Assembly: GCF_001613125.1 (NCBI RefSeq)
Contig: NZ_BDBT01000004.1
Location: forward strand, 1-64,000
Direction: 5' to 3'
Length of the DNA stretch: 64,000 nt
From: Nocardia shimofusensis NBRC 100134
GTDB taxonomy: Bacteria > Actinomycetota > Actinomycetes > Mycobacteriales > Mycobacteriaceae
The notes under the pieces were generated by a model that saw nothing but the letters and a program-made list of their open reading frames with translations, had not been told where the DNA came from and did no database searches. Position numbers and translations under genes: made by a program. Shown here in pieces: positions 1 to 9,266 of this stretch. Numbering within the stretch: position 1 is the first letter of the stretch; each line of letters begins with the position of its first letter.

Positions 1-914
1 GGACGCCTGCGCCTGCCGGTCGCGGTGCCCTCGCCCGGAGTCGATGCGCCTGCTGACGTATCGGCCGACGCGGACCTCGGCGCCGCGGAGCCCGGCTGCG
101 CATCTGCTGATGAAGCGCTCGTGGTTGTCGTCGAGCCGCCCATGGGGACAGGAGTCGCACCGCCGGTGGCGGTGTGGCCGGCCGCAGGCGCAATGCTCGG
201 CTCGCGCGTGACGGTCGCGTCGCCCGCGCCAGAGACCGACCCGGTCTCGCCGCCGGTCCCCGCCGCCGCTCGTCGCCGGGCAGCGGCACGCGCACGGGCT
301 CGTCGCCGCGCCCGGGATCGGCTGTTGCCCTGCGAGCGCGGGGTGGCCTCGGTGGTCGTGCCCGGTTCGGGCTCCGGGGTGCCGGGGTCGATGCCCAGGC
401 GGGAGAGGATCATCCGGACGACGCGGCTCGGGCTGCGGCCGTCGGTGCGGACCCGCACGGTCGCGACCTCACGGTAGAGCGGGCGGCGGGTGCGCATGAG
501 TTCGCGGTACTTCGCGCCGGGGTCGTCACCGTTGAGCAGCGGACGCTGATTGCTCGCGCCGGTACGGCGCAGCCCTTCGGCGACGCTGATCTCCAGGTAC
601 ACCACGGTGCGATTGCGCAGCAGCGAGCGGGTGTTCGCCGACAGCACCGCGCCGCCGCCGAGGGAGACGACGCCGCGTTCGGCCAGGATCGCCCGGCGCA
701 CCACTCGCTCCTCGATCCGCCGGAATTCCGGCTCGCCGTCCTCGGCGAAAATCTCCGGAATGGTGCGGCCGGTCTCGCGTTCGATCCCGGCGTCGGTGTC
801 GTAGAGGTCGACGCCCAGCTCCTTGGCGAGCTTGCGACCGATCGTGGACTTCCCCGCCCCGGGCGGTCCGACCAGCACCACTCGCGGCGTGCGCGGGTCG
901 GTCGGTGCGATCAT
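1..914 (-). CDS. aroK: Shikimate kinase with long disordered C-terminal tail (3' end outside window)
   Basis: Phosphorylates shikimate at the 3-OH using ATP, the fifth step of the chorismate pathway, in the cytoplasm. The first 170 or so residues form a normal shikimate kinase: Walker [10 protein letters not shown] at 16-24, substrate-binding DTD near 39-41, an FRR arginine near 65, the GGG shikimate loop at 86-88 and the lid arginine in NQRPLL near 122. The frame then stays open for over 130 more residues to the window edge: an Arg/Ala-rich basic stretch around 199-217, then low-complexity Thr/Ser/Ala/Gly and another Arg run. The family is usually about 170-180 residues. The ATG overlaps the aroC stop (ATGA), so the two are translationally coupled. 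aroB probably follows beyond the edge. The core is certain; the tail is an open-frame reading. Confidence 0.93.
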   Translation of the reverse strand, partial: MIAPTDPRTPRVVLVGPPGAGKSTIGRKLAKELGVDLYDTDAGIERETGRTIPEIFAEDGEPEFRRIEERVVRRAILAERGVVSLGGGAVLSANTRSLLRNRTVVYLEISVAEGLRRTGASNQRPLLNGDDPGAKYRELMRTRRPLYREVATVRVRTDGRSPSRVVRMILSRLGIDPGTPEPEPGTTTEATPRSQGNSRSRARRRARARAAARRRAAAGTGGETGSVSGAGDATVTREPSIAPAAGHTATGGATPVPMGGSTTTTSASSADAQPGSAAPRSASADTSAGASTPGEGTATGRRRR

Positions 915-2119
915 CGCGCCCGACTGTCCGCCGAGACATGCGGGCGGGTGCTGATCCGCTTGACGTAGCTGCTGATGTTGTCGACGGTCTCGGCGAGCGA
1001 ATCGCCGCCGAACTTCTCCAGTACGGCCTGAGCGACGACGAGAGCCACCATGGTCTCGGCGACGACGCCCGCGGCGGGCACCGCGCACACGTCGGAGCGC
1101 TGGTGGATGGCCACGGCCTCGTCACCGGTGGTCATATCGACGGTGGACAGCGCGCGCGGCACGGTGGAGATCGGCTTCATCGCCGCACGCACCCGCAGCG
1201 CCTCGCCGTTGGTCATGCCGCCCTCGAGGCCGCCCGCCCGATTGGTCGAGCGCAGCACGCCGTCGGGACCGGGACGCATCTCGTCGTGGGCCTGGCTACC
1301 GCGCCTGCGCGCGGTCTCGAAACCGTCGCCGACCTCGACGCCCTTGATGGCCTGGATGCCCATGAGCGCGGCCGCGAGACGCGAGTCGAGGCGATTCTCA
1401 CCGCTGGTGAACGAACCGAGCCCGACGGGCAGGCCCTCGACGATCACCTCGACGACGCCTCCGAGGGTGTCGCCGTCCTTCTTCGCGGCCTCGATCTCGG
1501 CGATCATCGCGGCCTCGGCCTCGGCGTCGAACGCGCGCACCGGGCTCTCGTCCACGGCGGCCAGATCGGCCGCGGTCGGGGTGACACCGGTGGTGTTGGC
1601 GGCCGCGCCGATGGAGACGACGTGCGAGACGACCTCGACGCCGAGCGCCTGACGCAGGAAGTTACGGGCGACAGTGCCCGCCGCGACGCGCGCGGCGGTC
1701 TCACGGGCGCTGGCGCGCTCGAGCACATTCCTGGCGTCGTCGAAGCCGTACTTGAGCATGCCGGAGTAATCGGCGTGTCCGGGGCGGGGCCGGGTCAGCG
1801 GGGCGTTTCGGGCCAGGTCGGCGAGTTCGGCCTCGTCGACCGGGTCGGCGGACATGACCGTCGTCCACTTGGGCCACTCGGAGTTGGCCACCTCGATGGC
1901 GACCGGGCCGCCCATGGTGCGACCGTGGCGCACGCCGCCGACGATGGTCACCTTGTCGGCCTCGAACTTCATCCGGGCGCCGCGCCCGTAGCCGAGCCTG
2001 CGGCGCGCGAGCTGAGCGGAGATGTCCTCGGAGGTCACCTCGACACCCGCCACCATTCCCTCCAGGATGGCGACGAGAGCGGGACCGTGGGATTCTCCGG
2101 CAGTTATCCAGCGCAGCAC
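911..2119 (-). CDS. aroC: Chorismate synthase
   Basis: Converts 5-enolpyruvylshikimate-3-phosphate to chorismate with reduced FMN as cofactor, the last common step to aromatic amino acids, folate and menaquinone. The 402-residue product matches the family along its length: ITAGESHG at the N terminus, [11 protein letters not shown] near 40-50, the RPGHADY and [16 protein letters not shown] signatures, and GDGF/SRAHDE-like flavin-binding segments. The GTG at 2119 was chosen because it gives the family N terminus [11 protein letters not shown] and has AAAGGA about 8 bases upstream. The longer frame reaching 2209 has no family support. It lies directly upstream of aroK with a 4-base overlap. Confidence 0.97.
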   Translation of the reverse strand: MLRWITAGESHGPALVAILEGMVAGVEVTSEDISAQLARRRLGYGRGARMKFEADKVTIVGGVRHGRTMGGPVAIEVANSEWPKWTTVMSADPVDEAELADLARNAPLTRPRPGHADYSGMLKYGFDDARNVLERASARETAARVAAGTVARNFLRQALGVEVVSHVVSIGAAANTTGVTPTAADLAAVDESPVRAFDAEAEAAMIAEIEAAKKDGDTLGGVVEVIVEGLPVGLGSFTSGENRLDSRLAAALMGIQAIKGVEVGDGFETARRRGSQAHDEMRPGPDGVLRSTNRAGGLEGGMTNGEALRVRAAMKPISTVPRALSTVDMTTGDEAVAIHQRSDVCAVPAAGVVAETMVALVVAQAVLEKFGGDSLAETVDNISSYVKRISTRPHVSADSRAR

Positions 2120-2240
2120 AGTTTCTATCCTTTCATGTCCGCGCGAAAGCGGTGATATCCGGTCCGTGGTGATCACCGGCACGTCGCCGGACGATCGGGT
2201 GGCTGCCACCGGCGGGTGCTCACGAGTCGCTCGGCCCCGC

Positions 2241-2693
2241 TCACCCGGCGGTGAGGGCGAGCGCGAGCACCGTGGCCCCGCACATGGCCGGACCGTGCGG
2301 CAGGGCCCGGCCCGGGGGCGCGGCCCGCACCGGCGGGCGGCTCAGTATCAGCGTCACCACCCCGGCGATAGCGGTGAGCACCGGCGCACCGAGCGCAGCG
2401 ATCAACCACGCTTGTGCGCCCCCGAGCCCCGCGGCCGCGCCCACGCCTACCGCGAGCTTGGCGTCGCCGGCCCCGCACGCGGCGGGCGCGGCGAGATGCA
2501 CCAGAAGATACGGCAGCGCGAGCACGACCGCGCCCATCACAGCCGTACCCGGTCTGCCGACGGTGAACGCGTAGCCGAGCACCGCGATCGCGCCCGCGGA
2601 GGTGAGCACGTTGGGCAGCCTGCGGACGCGGACGTCGATGACGGCGAGCGTCGCGCACCAGAGCGTGAACAGAGCGAAGGCGATGGCGGTCAT
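2241..2693 (-). CDS. Prepilin peptidase-like A24 membrane protein (short form)
   Basis: About 150 residues, nearly all hydrophobic helix. The two aspartates of the A24 aspartyl protease family are in their usual settings: [11 protein letters not shown] near residue 20, and GAGDAKL (the GxGD motif) near residue 75. Family members cleave the leader of type IV prepilin-like proteins at the inner membrane, and short forms lacking the methyltransferase domain are common in actinobacteria next to aroC/aroK. I chose the ATG at 2693, giving MTAIAFALF, so that the first helix begins at the N terminus; an upstream ATG at 2771 would add 26 charged residues. No pilin gene is visible in the window, so the substrate is unknown. 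Confidence 0.8.
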   Translation of the reverse strand: MTAIAFALFTLWCATLAVIDVRVRRLPNVLTSAGAIAVLGYAFTVGRPGTAVMGAVVLALPYLLVHLAAPAACGAGDAKLAVGVGAAAGLGGAQAWLIAALGAPVLTAIAGVVTLILSRPPVRAAPPGRALPHGPAMCGATVLALALTAG

Positions 2694-2890
2694 GGCATCA
2701 GCGTGCCGGGCGCGGTGGGGGCGCGGTACCTCCGAAACGGCGGATGTGGACAAGGAACGGGTTGTGGACAATCAGTGGTCCGAATGTCGGGAGCCGCGGC
2801 AGCGCTCGCGAGGTCAGGGCGCTGATCGTTGGCCCGGACGCGAAGCCTCAGGTGTTCGTGGCGGCGGGATCTGGCGGTAGCGTGGAAAAC

Positions 2891-4018
2891 ATGTCTGCTG
2901 ATCGCGCGGGTCTGGGGCCCGACTACGCCGCGCGCCGAGGTGCGTTGCGCAGCCTGCTGGTGGAGACCGGAGTCGACGCACTGCTGGTCACCGACCTGGT
3001 GAACATCAGATACCTGACCGGATTCACCGGTTCCAATGCCGCGCTGCTGGTGCACTCCTGGGACATGAGCGAGGCCGAGGATCGCACCGTGATCGGTACC
3101 GACGGCCGCTACCGTGACCAGATCGCCGCGCAGGTGCCCGATCTGCACGGCGAAATCGCGCGCGCCACCGCCCGCCGGATCGTGGAACTGGCCGGGGAAT
3201 GGCAACTCGGCCGGGTCGGCTTCGAGAGCCACGTGGTGACCGTGGACCAGCATCGCGGTCTGGTCGAGCAGCGCACCGGTCTGGATCTCGTCGCCACGCC
3301 CGGTCTCGTCGAACAGTTGCGAACGGTCAAGGACGAGTACGAGATCGAACAGTTGCGACTGGCGTGCGCGGCAGGCGACGCCGGGCTGTCGAGCCTGCTC
3401 GAGCGTGGCGGGCTGCGACCGGGGCGCACCGAACGCGAGGTCGCCCGCGATCTGGAGTGGGCGATGTTCGAGCACGGCGCCGAGGCTGTCTCGTTCGAGA
3501 CGATCGTGGCCACCGGCGCCAATTCGGCGGTGCCGCATCACCGCCCCACCGACGCGGTGCTCGCCTCTGGTGACTTCGTGAAGATCGATTTCGGCGCGGT
3601 GGTCGGCGGCTACCACTCCGACATGACGCGCACCTTCGTGCTGGACTCGGCCTCGGACTGGCAGCGCGAGGTGTACGAGCTGGTCGCCGAGGCGCAGCGG
3701 GCGGGCAGCAAGGCCCTGCGTCCGGGCGTGCACGCCGCCGAGGTGGACGCCGCGTCCCGGTCGGTGATCGAGGCGGCCGGTCACGGACATCTGTTCGTGC
3801 ACGGCCTCGGCCACGGGGTCGGACTGCGCATTCACGAAGCGCCCGGAATCGCGAAGAACGCGCCCGGTACACTTCTGACCGGCGTGGCGGTGACCGTCGA
3901 ACCAGGTGTGTACTTTCCAGGCCGCGGCGGCGTCCGGATCGAGGACACGCTCGTGGTTCGTGAAGGGGGCCCCGAACTGCTCACCCACACCAGCAAAGAC
4001 CTGACCGTCGTCGACTGA
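2891..4018 (+). CDS. pepQ: Xaa-Pro aminopeptidase/dipeptidase, M24 family
   Basis: Cytoplasmic metallopeptidase that cleaves peptides next to proline. 375 residues: a creatinase-like N-terminal domain (about 1-140) and a pita-bread M24 domain. All five metal ligands are visible: Asp233 (KIDFG), Asp244 (HSDMTRT), His308 (GLGHGVG), Glu337 (TVEPG) and Glu351 (RIEDT). The ATG at 2891 begins the conserved region; the longer frame adds an unconserved stretch. efp follows 34 bases downstream, the usual actinobacterial pairing, so the two are probably cotranscribed. Confidence 0.93.
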   Translation: MSADRAGLGPDYAARRGALRSLLVETGVDALLVTDLVNIRYLTGFTGSNAALLVHSWDMSEAEDRTVIGTDGRYRDQIAAQVPDLHGEIARATARRIVELAGEWQLGRVGFESHVVTVDQHRGLVEQRTGLDLVATPGLVEQLRTVKDEYEIEQLRLACAAGDAGLSSLLERGGLRPGRTEREVARDLEWAMFEHGAEAVSFETIVATGANSAVPHHRPTDAVLASGDFVKIDFGAVVGGYHSDMTRTFVLDSASDWQREVYELVAEAQRAGSKALRPGVHAAEVDAASRSVIEAAGHGHLFVHGLGHGVGLRIHEAPGIAKNAPGTLLTGVAVTVEPGVYFPGRGGVRIEDTLVVREGGPELLTHTSKDLTVVD

Positions 4019-4052
4019 CGACGGTAGCCGAGAACTAGGAGATCCGAAGACA

Positions 4053-4616
4053 GTGGCGGACACCAGCGACTTCAAGAACGGCCTCGTGCTGAAGATCGAC
4101 GGTCAGCTCCAGCAGATCATCGAATTCCAGCACGTCAAGCCGGGCAAGGGCCCTGCCTTCGTGCGGACCAAGTTGAAGAACGTCGTGTCCGGCAAGACCG
4201 TCGACAAGACTTTCAACGCCGGCGTCAAGGTCGAGACCGCGACCGTCGACCGTCGCGACATGACCTACCTGTACCACGACGGCACGGACTACGTCTTCAT
4301 GGACGGCGAGACCTTCGATCAGATCTCCATCCCGGAGGCGACCATCGGCGACGGCGCCCGCTTCCTGCTGGAGAACATGGCCGTGCAGGTCGCCATGCAC
4401 GAAGGCGCCCCGCTCTACGTCGAACTCCCGGTGTCGATCGAGCTGGTCGTCCAGCACACCGACATCGGCCTGCAGGGCGACCGTTCCACCGGCGGCACCA
4501 AGCCCGCCACCCTGGAGACCGGCGCCGAGGTCCAGGTGCCGCTGTTCATCAACACCGGCGACAAGCTGCGTATCGACTCGCGCGACGGCAGCTACCTCGG
4601 CCGGGTCAACGCCTGA
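4053..4616 (+). CDS. efp: Translation elongation factor P
   Basis: Binds the ribosome between the P and E sites and relieves stalling at polyproline. 187 residues, three beta-barrel domains as usual. The N-terminal KOW-like domain carries the loop [13 protein letters not shown], whose lysine near residue 32 is the tip that other bacteria modify. The C-terminal domain ends in [18 protein letters not shown], the EF-P signature. The start is GTG with an upstream AGGAG. It sits between pepQ and nusB, the conserved actinobacterial order. Confidence 0.98.
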   Translation: MADTSDFKNGLVLKIDGQLQQIIEFQHVKPGKGPAFVRTKLKNVVSGKTVDKTFNAGVKVETATVDRRDMTYLYHDGTDYVFMDGETFDQISIPEATIGDGARFLLENMAVQVAMHEGAPLYVELPVSIELVVQHTDIGLQGDRSTGGTKPATLETGAEVQVPLFINTGDKLRIDSRDGSYLGRVNA

Positions 4617-4631
4617 TCGACAACTTCCACG

Positions 4632-4671
4632 GCGGTAGCCGGATTCGCTGCGAGGCGGGACCGGCTACCGC
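4632..4671 (+). terminator. Inverted repeat between efp and nusB
   Basis: Two perfect 11-base arms (GCGGTAGCCGG and its complement) enclose an 18-base loop, starting 15 bases after the efp stop. There is no T-run. It could be a partial terminator or a processing/attenuation hairpin that sets nusB level below efp. Confidence 0.45.
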
Positions 4672-4701
4672 TGCCATGTGTACAGACGGGATGATGTGAC
4701 T

Positions 4702-5211
4702 GTGGCCGAACAGCCTGCGGACAAGAAGTCCACGTACAAGAAGCTCGGCGCCCGGCACAAGGCCCGGCGGCGTGCGGTGGATCTGTTGTTCGAGGCGGAG
4801 GCCCGCGACGTCGACGCCGCGGACCTGCTGACCGAACGCGGCGAGCTGGCCACCCGTGACCAGTCGGTCGCGCCGCTGCACGCCTACACCCGCACCCTGG
4901 TGGAAGGCGTGGCCGACGAGCTCGAGCGCGTCGACGGCACCATCGAGTCGTATCTGCAGGACTGGACGTTGTCGCGGCTGCCCGCCGTGGACCGCGCGAT
5001 CCTGCGGGTCGCGGTGTGGGAGCTGTTCCACGCGACCGATGTGCCGCCGGTGGTGGCCGTCGACGAAGCCGTGGAGCTGGCCAAGGAACTGTCCACCGAC
5101 GATTCCCCCTCGTTCGTCAACGGTGTGCTCGGCCAGGTCGTACAGGTCGCGCCGCAGGTGCGCGCCGCCGCCGCCGCGACGCGCGCTCCGCGTCAGGAGC
5201 CCGAAGCGTGA
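4702..5211 (+). CDS. nusB: Transcription antitermination factor NusB
   Basis: All-helical RNA-binding protein that with NusE (S10) binds boxA in rRNA leaders and supports antitermination. From the GTG at 4702 it is 169 residues, with the family's [20 protein letters not shown] near the N terminus and the C-terminal signature [27 protein letters not shown]...SFVNGVLG. A longer ATG start at 4678 is possible but adds eight residues with no ribosome site. The C terminus is an Ala-rich tail. Its stop overlaps the GTG of the next gene (GTGA). Confidence 0.96.
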   Translation: MAEQPADKKSTYKKLGARHKARRRAVDLLFEAEARDVDAADLLTERGELATRDQSVAPLHAYTRTLVEGVADELERVDGTIESYLQDWTLSRLPAVDRAILRVAVWELFHATDVPPVVAVDEAVELAKELSTDDSPSFVNGVLGQVVQVAPQVRAAAAATRAPRQEPEA

Positions 5212-5471
5212 CCAAGTACCTGGTCATGGCGATGCGTACGCCACGCTACGACGACGCGGTGATCCAGCCGCACCGTGACTTCCTCGCAGATCTGCTCGAG
5301 CGCGGCCTGCTGGTGGAGAGCGGAAAGTTCGGCGACAGCAGCGGTGGCGCCTATGTGATTCGGGCTGAAAGCCTCGATGTCGCACGCGAACTCGCCTTCG
5401 CGGATCCGCTGCACACCACCGGCGCGTCCGAGCTCACCGTGTACGAGTGGGAGATCACGATCTCCGCGTGA
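5208..5471 (+). CDS. YciI-like protein
   Basis: 87 residues with a single ferredoxin-like alpha/beta fold of the YciI/YCII-related family: [14 protein letters not shown], then [20 protein letters not shown], then a Gly-rich turn and [19 protein letters not shown]. The conserved histidine (HRDFL) and the aspartate in ADPL are the pair thought to be catalytic in the family. Its substrate is unknown in most species. It starts with a GTG that overlaps the nusB stop, so it is translationally coupled to it and is the last gene of the unit; a strong hairpin follows. Confidence 0.85.
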   Translation: MTKYLVMAMRTPRYDDAVIQPHRDFLADLLERGLLVESGKFGDSSGGAYVIRAESLDVARELAFADPLHTTGASELTVYEWEITISA

Positions 5472-5484
5472 CGCGCCGCCGGTC

Positions 5485-5522
5485 CGGCTCCCACCGTGGG
5501 TGTACGGGACCGGTGGGAGCCG
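5485..5522 (+). terminator. Intrinsic-type terminator hairpin after the nusB unit
   Basis: Perfect 12-base arms CGGCTCCCACCG and complement with a 14-base loop, 13 bases after the YciI stop. No U-tract, as is common in high-GC actinobacteria. It could act in both directions. Confidence 0.65.
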
Positions 5523-5575
5523 CCGGTCGGTGAACCGCGCCGGGTGCGTCCGGGGAGAGAGTGGACGCGACACCG

Positions 5576-5606
5576 ATTCTGCGACCTCGAGTGCACTCGA
5601 GGTCAA
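5576..5606 (-). promoter_or_regulatory. MerR-family-type promoter with long spacer and palindrome (orphan)
   Basis: On the minus strand TTGACC (5601-5606) and CAGAAT (5576-5581) are separated by 19 bases, the stretched spacing typical of MerR-activated promoters. The spacer region is filled by a perfect 22-base palindrome at 5583-5604 (left arm GACCTCGAGTG). No recognisable gene follows on the minus strand before the nusB unit, and no MerR gene is nearby, so regulator and target are unknown. Only the sequence pattern supports the call. Confidence 0.5.
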
Positions 5607-5709
5607 GCGAGCGGTTACTGAGCAGGATTGCGTCGAACCGTTCCTCGGCATAGTCCAGCTGAGCCAGGATGTAGCGCTTCACGTGATCGACCGGCGGCGT
5701 GTCCGGGCG

Positions 5710-5743
5710 GTCCACTGTCGGCCGGGCCGGGCCGACAGTGGAC
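5710..5743 (-). terminator. Terminator hairpin after the quinone oxidoreductase
   Basis: Perfect 14-base arms (GTCCACTGTCGGCC and complement), 6-base loop, 45 bases past the oxidoreductase stop on the minus strand. The right arm runs into a 15-base direct repeat, GTGGACACCCGATCG, present at 5738-5752 and again at 5757-5771. The very stable stem makes termination likely. Confidence 0.7.
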
Positions 5744-5787
5744 ACCCGATCGCCGAGTGGACACCCGATCGAGGCGCGCTCGAATTC

Positions 5788-6774
5788 TCAGACGCGAGAA
5801 CGATTCTCGGGCTGCAAGAGCACTGCCCCGAGCGGGCGCCGGGATTCCAGTAGCCGATGCGCCGCGGCGGCATCGCCGAGCGGTAGGACCGTATCGATGT
5901 GCGGGACCACGCCCGTGCTCGCCGCGCGCTCCAGGACACCGTCACCTTCTCGCTGTACCAGCGCCGACCACTGCGGGCCGGAACAACCGATCACGGTGAG
6001 GCCGCGGGCGAGAAGATCGGCGGCGCCGACCTGGGCGGGCGCACCGGAGAGGAGCCCGTAGACGAGCATGCGACCGTGCAGTGGCGTCATCACCTCGAGC
6101 AGGGCGCGGGAGGTCGGTCCGCCGATCGAGTCGAAGACGACGTCGACGGTCGCGCCGTCGAGCAGAGCGCGCAGTCGATCAGGCCACCGCGGCTCGTTGT
6201 GATCGATGACCAGATCCGCACCGAGTTCGGCGGCGCGCGCCGTCTTGATCGTCCCGCCCGCCGTCGCGATGATCCGCTTCGCGCCGGCGGCCTTCGCTGC
6301 TCCTACGAGATAGGCGCCGATTCCGGTCGCGCCCGCTTGTACGAGCACTGTCTCCGAACCGGTCAGCGCTGCGGTGGCGAGCAGCGCCGAGCCGACCGAT
6401 CCGGGCATGAGGATCGCCGCGGCGGCGAAGGTGTCGAGACCGTCGGGAATCGGCGTGGCCGTTGCCGCGGGCGCTGCGACGAATTCGGCGTACGCTCCCG
6501 AGCCGGTCGTCTTGGCGACCACGCGCGTGCCCGCCAGTGCCGCGTCCACTCCCGGTCCCGTTTCGACCACCGTCCCGGCGGCCTGGAAGCCGAAGACCAG
6601 GGGCGGCGCGACGGGAGTCGGGAACGCGCCGGAGCGCAGCATCAGTTCGGGCCACAGCACCGGGATCGCCTCGGTGCGCACGACGATCTCGCCCTCGCCT
6701 GCCCTGGGTACGGCGGCTTCCTTGGCGACCAGGACATCGGGGCTGCCGGGCGCCGTCATTACGATTGCTCGCAT
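5788..6774 (-). CDS. Zinc-free NADPH:quinone oxidoreductase-like MDR protein
   Basis: Medium-chain dehydrogenase/reductase of the quinone oxidoreductase type: 328 residues, a GroES-like N-terminal half, then a Rossmann NADP(H) domain with AGATGIGAYLVGAAKAAGA. It lacks the cysteine-rich zinc segments of alcohol dehydrogenases. It would reduce quinones or enones in the cytoplasm. The ATG at 6774 has GGAG seven bases upstream and gives the family start MRAIVMTAPG. It is divergent from a TetR gene, with two matching operator-like sites in the shared promoter region, so repression by that regulator is the obvious inference. The true substrate cannot be read from sequence. Confidence 0.85.
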   Translation of the reverse strand: MRAIVMTAPGSPDVLVAKEAAVPRAGEGEIVVRTEAIPVLWPELMLRSGAFPTPVAPPLVFGFQAAGTVVETGPGVDAALAGTRVVAKTTGSGAYAEFVAAPAATATPIPDGLDTFAAAAILMPGSVGSALLATAALTGSETVLVQAGATGIGAYLVGAAKAAGAKRIIATAGGTIKTARAAELGADLVIDHNEPRWPDRLRALLDGATVDVVFDSIGGPTSRALLEVMTPLHGRMLVYGLLSGAPAQVGAADLLARGLTVIGCSGPQWSALVQREGDGVLERAASTGVVPHIDTVLPLGDAAAAHRLLESRRPLGAVLLQPENRSRV

Positions 6775-6789
6775 CGATAGCTCCATAAG

Positions 6790-6840
6790 TTGACTGTCGG
6801 TCCAGTTGTGTCCTCGTAGAAAATATGGACCGTCGGTCAA
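6790..6840. promoter_or_regulatory. Paired TetR operator sites in the divergent promoter
   Basis: Two 15-base sites, TTGACTGTCGGTCCA at 6790-6804 and TGGACCGTCGGTCAA at 6826-6840, are inverted copies of each other with two mismatches. The second has a perfect inner dyad GACCG-T-CGGTC. They lie between the divergent oxidoreductase and TetR starts, as expected for one regulator controlling both promoters. Confidence 0.65.
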
Positions 6841-6871
6841 GTTGTCAACCGGCGAACAGGGAGTGGGTGTG

Positions 6872-7447
6872 ATGTCAGAGGGCCGCGCACGGGAACGCGC
6901 CGACGCCGCGCGTAACAGGCGCGCGATCCTGGATGCCACCAGGTCGTTGCTCGCCGAGCACGGCGCCGAAGGCGTCACAATGGATCGGGTGGCGGCGGCC
7001 GCCGGGGTGGGGAAGGGCACCATCTTCCATCGCTTCGGCAGCCGGGCGGGTCTGCTGCAAGAGTTGATCGCCGAGCCGGCCCTCGCGCTGAAGGAAGCGG
7101 TCGCCTCCGGTCCGCCTCCGCTGGGGCCGGGCGCTCCCGCCGCCGATCGGCTGGTCGCGTTCTTCGCCGCCATGACCGATATCGTGCTCGACAACGCCGA
7201 ACTGGTCGCGGCCTACAGCGCCGTACCGCCGCACCCGGACCGTGCGCAATTCCATCGGTTCTGGGTGGACCACATCACCGGCTTGCTCCGGGAGGCGCGC
7301 CCCGACGTCGATGCCGAAACGGTCGCCACGCTGCTCTTCGGGATGCTGGGTGGTGAGGCGGTGGCAGGCATGGTGCGAGCCGGGCTGGCAGATCGAGTGC
7401 GGGCCGGTGTCCGTGATCTGGTGTCGTCGGTCGCCCGGGCCGGCTGA
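6872..7447 (+). CDS. TetR-family transcriptional repressor
   Basis: 191 residues. The N-terminal helix-turn-helix is clear: RAILDATRSLLAEHGAEGVTMDRVAAAAGVGKGTIFHRFGSR (about residues 15-56), followed by an all-helical ligand domain of unknown specificity. The ATG at 6872 has GGGAG eight bases before it. It is divergent from the quinone oxidoreductase with two shared operator-like sites, so it probably represses both itself and that gene and is relieved by a substrate of the enzyme; this last step is inference. Confidence 0.9.
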   Translation: MSEGRARERADAARNRRAILDATRSLLAEHGAEGVTMDRVAAAAGVGKGTIFHRFGSRAGLLQELIAEPALALKEAVASGPPPLGPGAPAADRLVAFFAAMTDIVLDNAELVAAYSAVPPHPDRAQFHRFWVDHITGLLREARPDVDAETVATLLFGMLGGEAVAGMVRAGLADRVRAGVRDLVSSVARAG

Positions 7448-7500
7448 CCGGCGACAGTGGCCCGGTGTCCTCCGCGGGTTTCAATCCTGTTGCGGGACGT

Positions 7501-8127
7501 TCAGCGCACCCCGCGCGGGCGGAACTGGACGCTGATGCGCGGGCCGACCGGTTTGCGGGTCTTCGGGACGGCGTGCTCCCAGGTCCGCTGGCACGAGCCG
7601 CCCATCACCAGCAGGTCGCCGTGACCGACTTCGTATCGGAGGCTCGCACCGCCCCGGCGTGGGCGTAGCAGGAGTGCGCGCGGCGCACCGAGGGACACGA
7701 TGGCGACCATCGTGTCGTGGGTGGCGCCCCGGCCGATCGTGTCGCCGTGCCAGGCGACGCTGTCGCGGCCGTCGCGGTAGAAGCACAGCCCCGCGGTGCG
7801 GAAGCGTTCGCCGAGTTCGTCGCCGTAGTGATCGCTGAGCGCTGTACGTGCCTCGGCCAGGATCGGATCGGGCAACTCGGCCTGCTCGGGGTAGAAGCAG
7901 AGCAGTCGCGGCACATCGACGACGCGGTCGTACATCGGCCGTCGTTCGGCCTGCCACGGCACCTCGCGTGCCAGCCGGTCGAAGAGTGTGTCGGCGCCGG
8001 AGAGCCAGCCGGGACGCAGGTCGACCCACGCGCCGTCGCCGAGTTCCGTGCGGCGGACAGTCGCGAGCGAGCCGAGGCCGGCCTCGCCGAATCCGTCGAG
8101 CAGGGAGCCCTGCAACCATGCCGTCAC
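7501..8127 (-). CDS. AlkB-like 2-oxoglutarate/Fe(II) dioxygenase
   Basis: 208 residues resembling the AlkB alkylation-repair family, which oxidatively removes methyl groups from damaged DNA or RNA bases. The iron ligands are visible as WHGD (His and Asp) and the later TWEHAVPK histidine; the 2-oxoglutarate-binding arginines are in PRISVQFRPR near the C terminus. LCFYRDGRDSVAWHGD and the RRGG...YEVGHGDLLVMGG segments are typical of actinobacterial AlkB homologues. The start is a GTG at 8127. Convergent with the TetR gene, 53 bases apart. No SOS box was found upstream. Confidence 0.88.
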   Translation of the reverse strand: MTAWLQGSLLDGFGEAGLGSLATVRRTELGDGAWVDLRPGWLSGADTLFDRLAREVPWQAERRPMYDRVVDVPRLLCFYPEQAELPDPILAEARTALSDHYGDELGERFRTAGLCFYRDGRDSVAWHGDTIGRGATHDTMVAIVSLGAPRALLLRPRRGGASLRYEVGHGDLLVMGGSCQRTWEHAVPKTRKPVGPRISVQFRPRGVR

Positions 8128-8291
8128 CTGCGCGACGTTACACGTGCTCGAACATGTGTGCTAGTGGCTCGATCGGCGAGAATCGGACATCGCGGCCGTT
8201 CTCCGGACTGGACGAGGCCGGTTCGCTTAGCGTCGAAGGGAAGTGGGTCGGACCGGCGACGGTCGCGGTGGGATCGGCGGGGAGAGTCGTG

Positions 8292-9143
8292 ATGGTCGAA
8301 TACGGCAGGGCGCCGATGGTGGGGGTGGCGATGACGGCGATCGGCGTGGCGGTGATCCGCGCGCGCGAATCGGCCCGGCCCGACCGCCTCTACGACGACC
8401 CGTTCGCGCGCCTGTTCGTCGACGCCGCGCGGGCCCAGTTCGCGGGCACACCCGACGGTGAGGACCGGTGGACGAGCATGCTCGAACTGGCCGACGCCTT
8501 CTACGAAGGCCGCACCCTCGCCGTCCGGCTGGTCGATGACGGCGTATCCGCCGCGGCCGCCGCGAGCTGTGAACAGTTCGTCCTGCTCGGTGCCGGGCTG
8601 GACACTCGCGCGTTCCGTATGCCTTTGACCCCGCGTACGCGGTTCTACGAAATCGACCTGCGCGAGCTGTTCGCCTTCAAGGAATCGGTGCTCGACCGCG
8701 CCGCGGCGCATCCGGTGTGCGAACGGATCACGCTGTCCGCCGATCTGCGCGGCGACTGGGGAAAGATACTGCGCGACAGCGGTTTCCGCTCGGACATGCC
8801 GACGCATTGGATCGACGAGGGCGTGCTCGGCTATCTCGCCTCCGACGCGGCATGGGCGGTCGTCGACACGATCACCGCACTGTCGGCGTCCGGCAGCACC
8901 TTCGAGGTCGGCCAGTTCGCGGTTTCCGCGGCGCAGCCGAGATACGCGGCGTTGGGCGCGCTGGTCCGCGGCGGCAGACCGGCCGGTGGCGCGCACGGAC
9001 TCGGCACGCAGGTGCGTGCGGGGCTCGAACAGCGGGGCTGGCGCACGAGCTTCCGCCCCTGGGACGAACTGATCGCCCCGCTCGGCCGCGATGCGCCTGT
9101 CGGGGAAGCCGACGCGGGCATCGTGCTCGCGCTACGGCAATAG
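8292..9143 (+). CDS. S-adenosylmethionine-dependent methyltransferase, LCM/TIGR00027 type
   Basis: 283 residues of the leucine carboxyl methyltransferase-like family that is greatly expanded in mycobacteria and nocardiae. Visible hallmarks are the N-terminal MTAIGVAVIRARES...RLYDDPFARLF, the SAM-binding FVLLGAGLDTRAFRM (about 95-110), and HWIDEGVLGYL in the middle. Substrates are largely unknown, with polyketides or small metabolites proposed. The ATG at 8292 follows GGAGAG by five bases; the much longer open frame to its left is non-coding. It stands alone between alkB and the pyr operon. Confidence 0.9.
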   Translation: MVEYGRAPMVGVAMTAIGVAVIRARESARPDRLYDDPFARLFVDAARAQFAGTPDGEDRWTSMLELADAFYEGRTLAVRLVDDGVSAAAAASCEQFVLLGAGLDTRAFRMPLTPRTRFYEIDLRELFAFKESVLDRAAAHPVCERITLSADLRGDWGKILRDSGFRSDMPTHWIDEGVLGYLASDAAWAVVDTITALSASGSTFEVGQFAVSAAQPRYAALGALVRGGRPAGGAHGLGTQVRAGLEQRGWRTSFRPWDELIAPLGRDAPVGEADAGIVLALRQ

Positions 9144-9266
9144 CGCTCCGCGTCACGAACACGCCGCCGTGGCCTGGCTCACTCCCGGGCCGTGGGGCGG
9201 CTCACACCCGGCTGCACCTGCTGAAAGGGCGGTCCGGGCCGCTGTTAGGCTGCAAGCCGTAAGACA

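Noticed and set aside
25..968. Plus-strand frames over aroK
   Set aside because: Shadow of the shikimate kinase, whose motifs are on the minus strand.
5455..5745. 96-codon minus frame over the MerR-type palindrome
   Set aside because: It crosses both the palindrome and the nusB-unit terminator; no family resemblance strong enough to call.
8128..8291. SOS box before alkB
   Set aside because: Only a half-site TCGAAC near 8142; the second half is missing.
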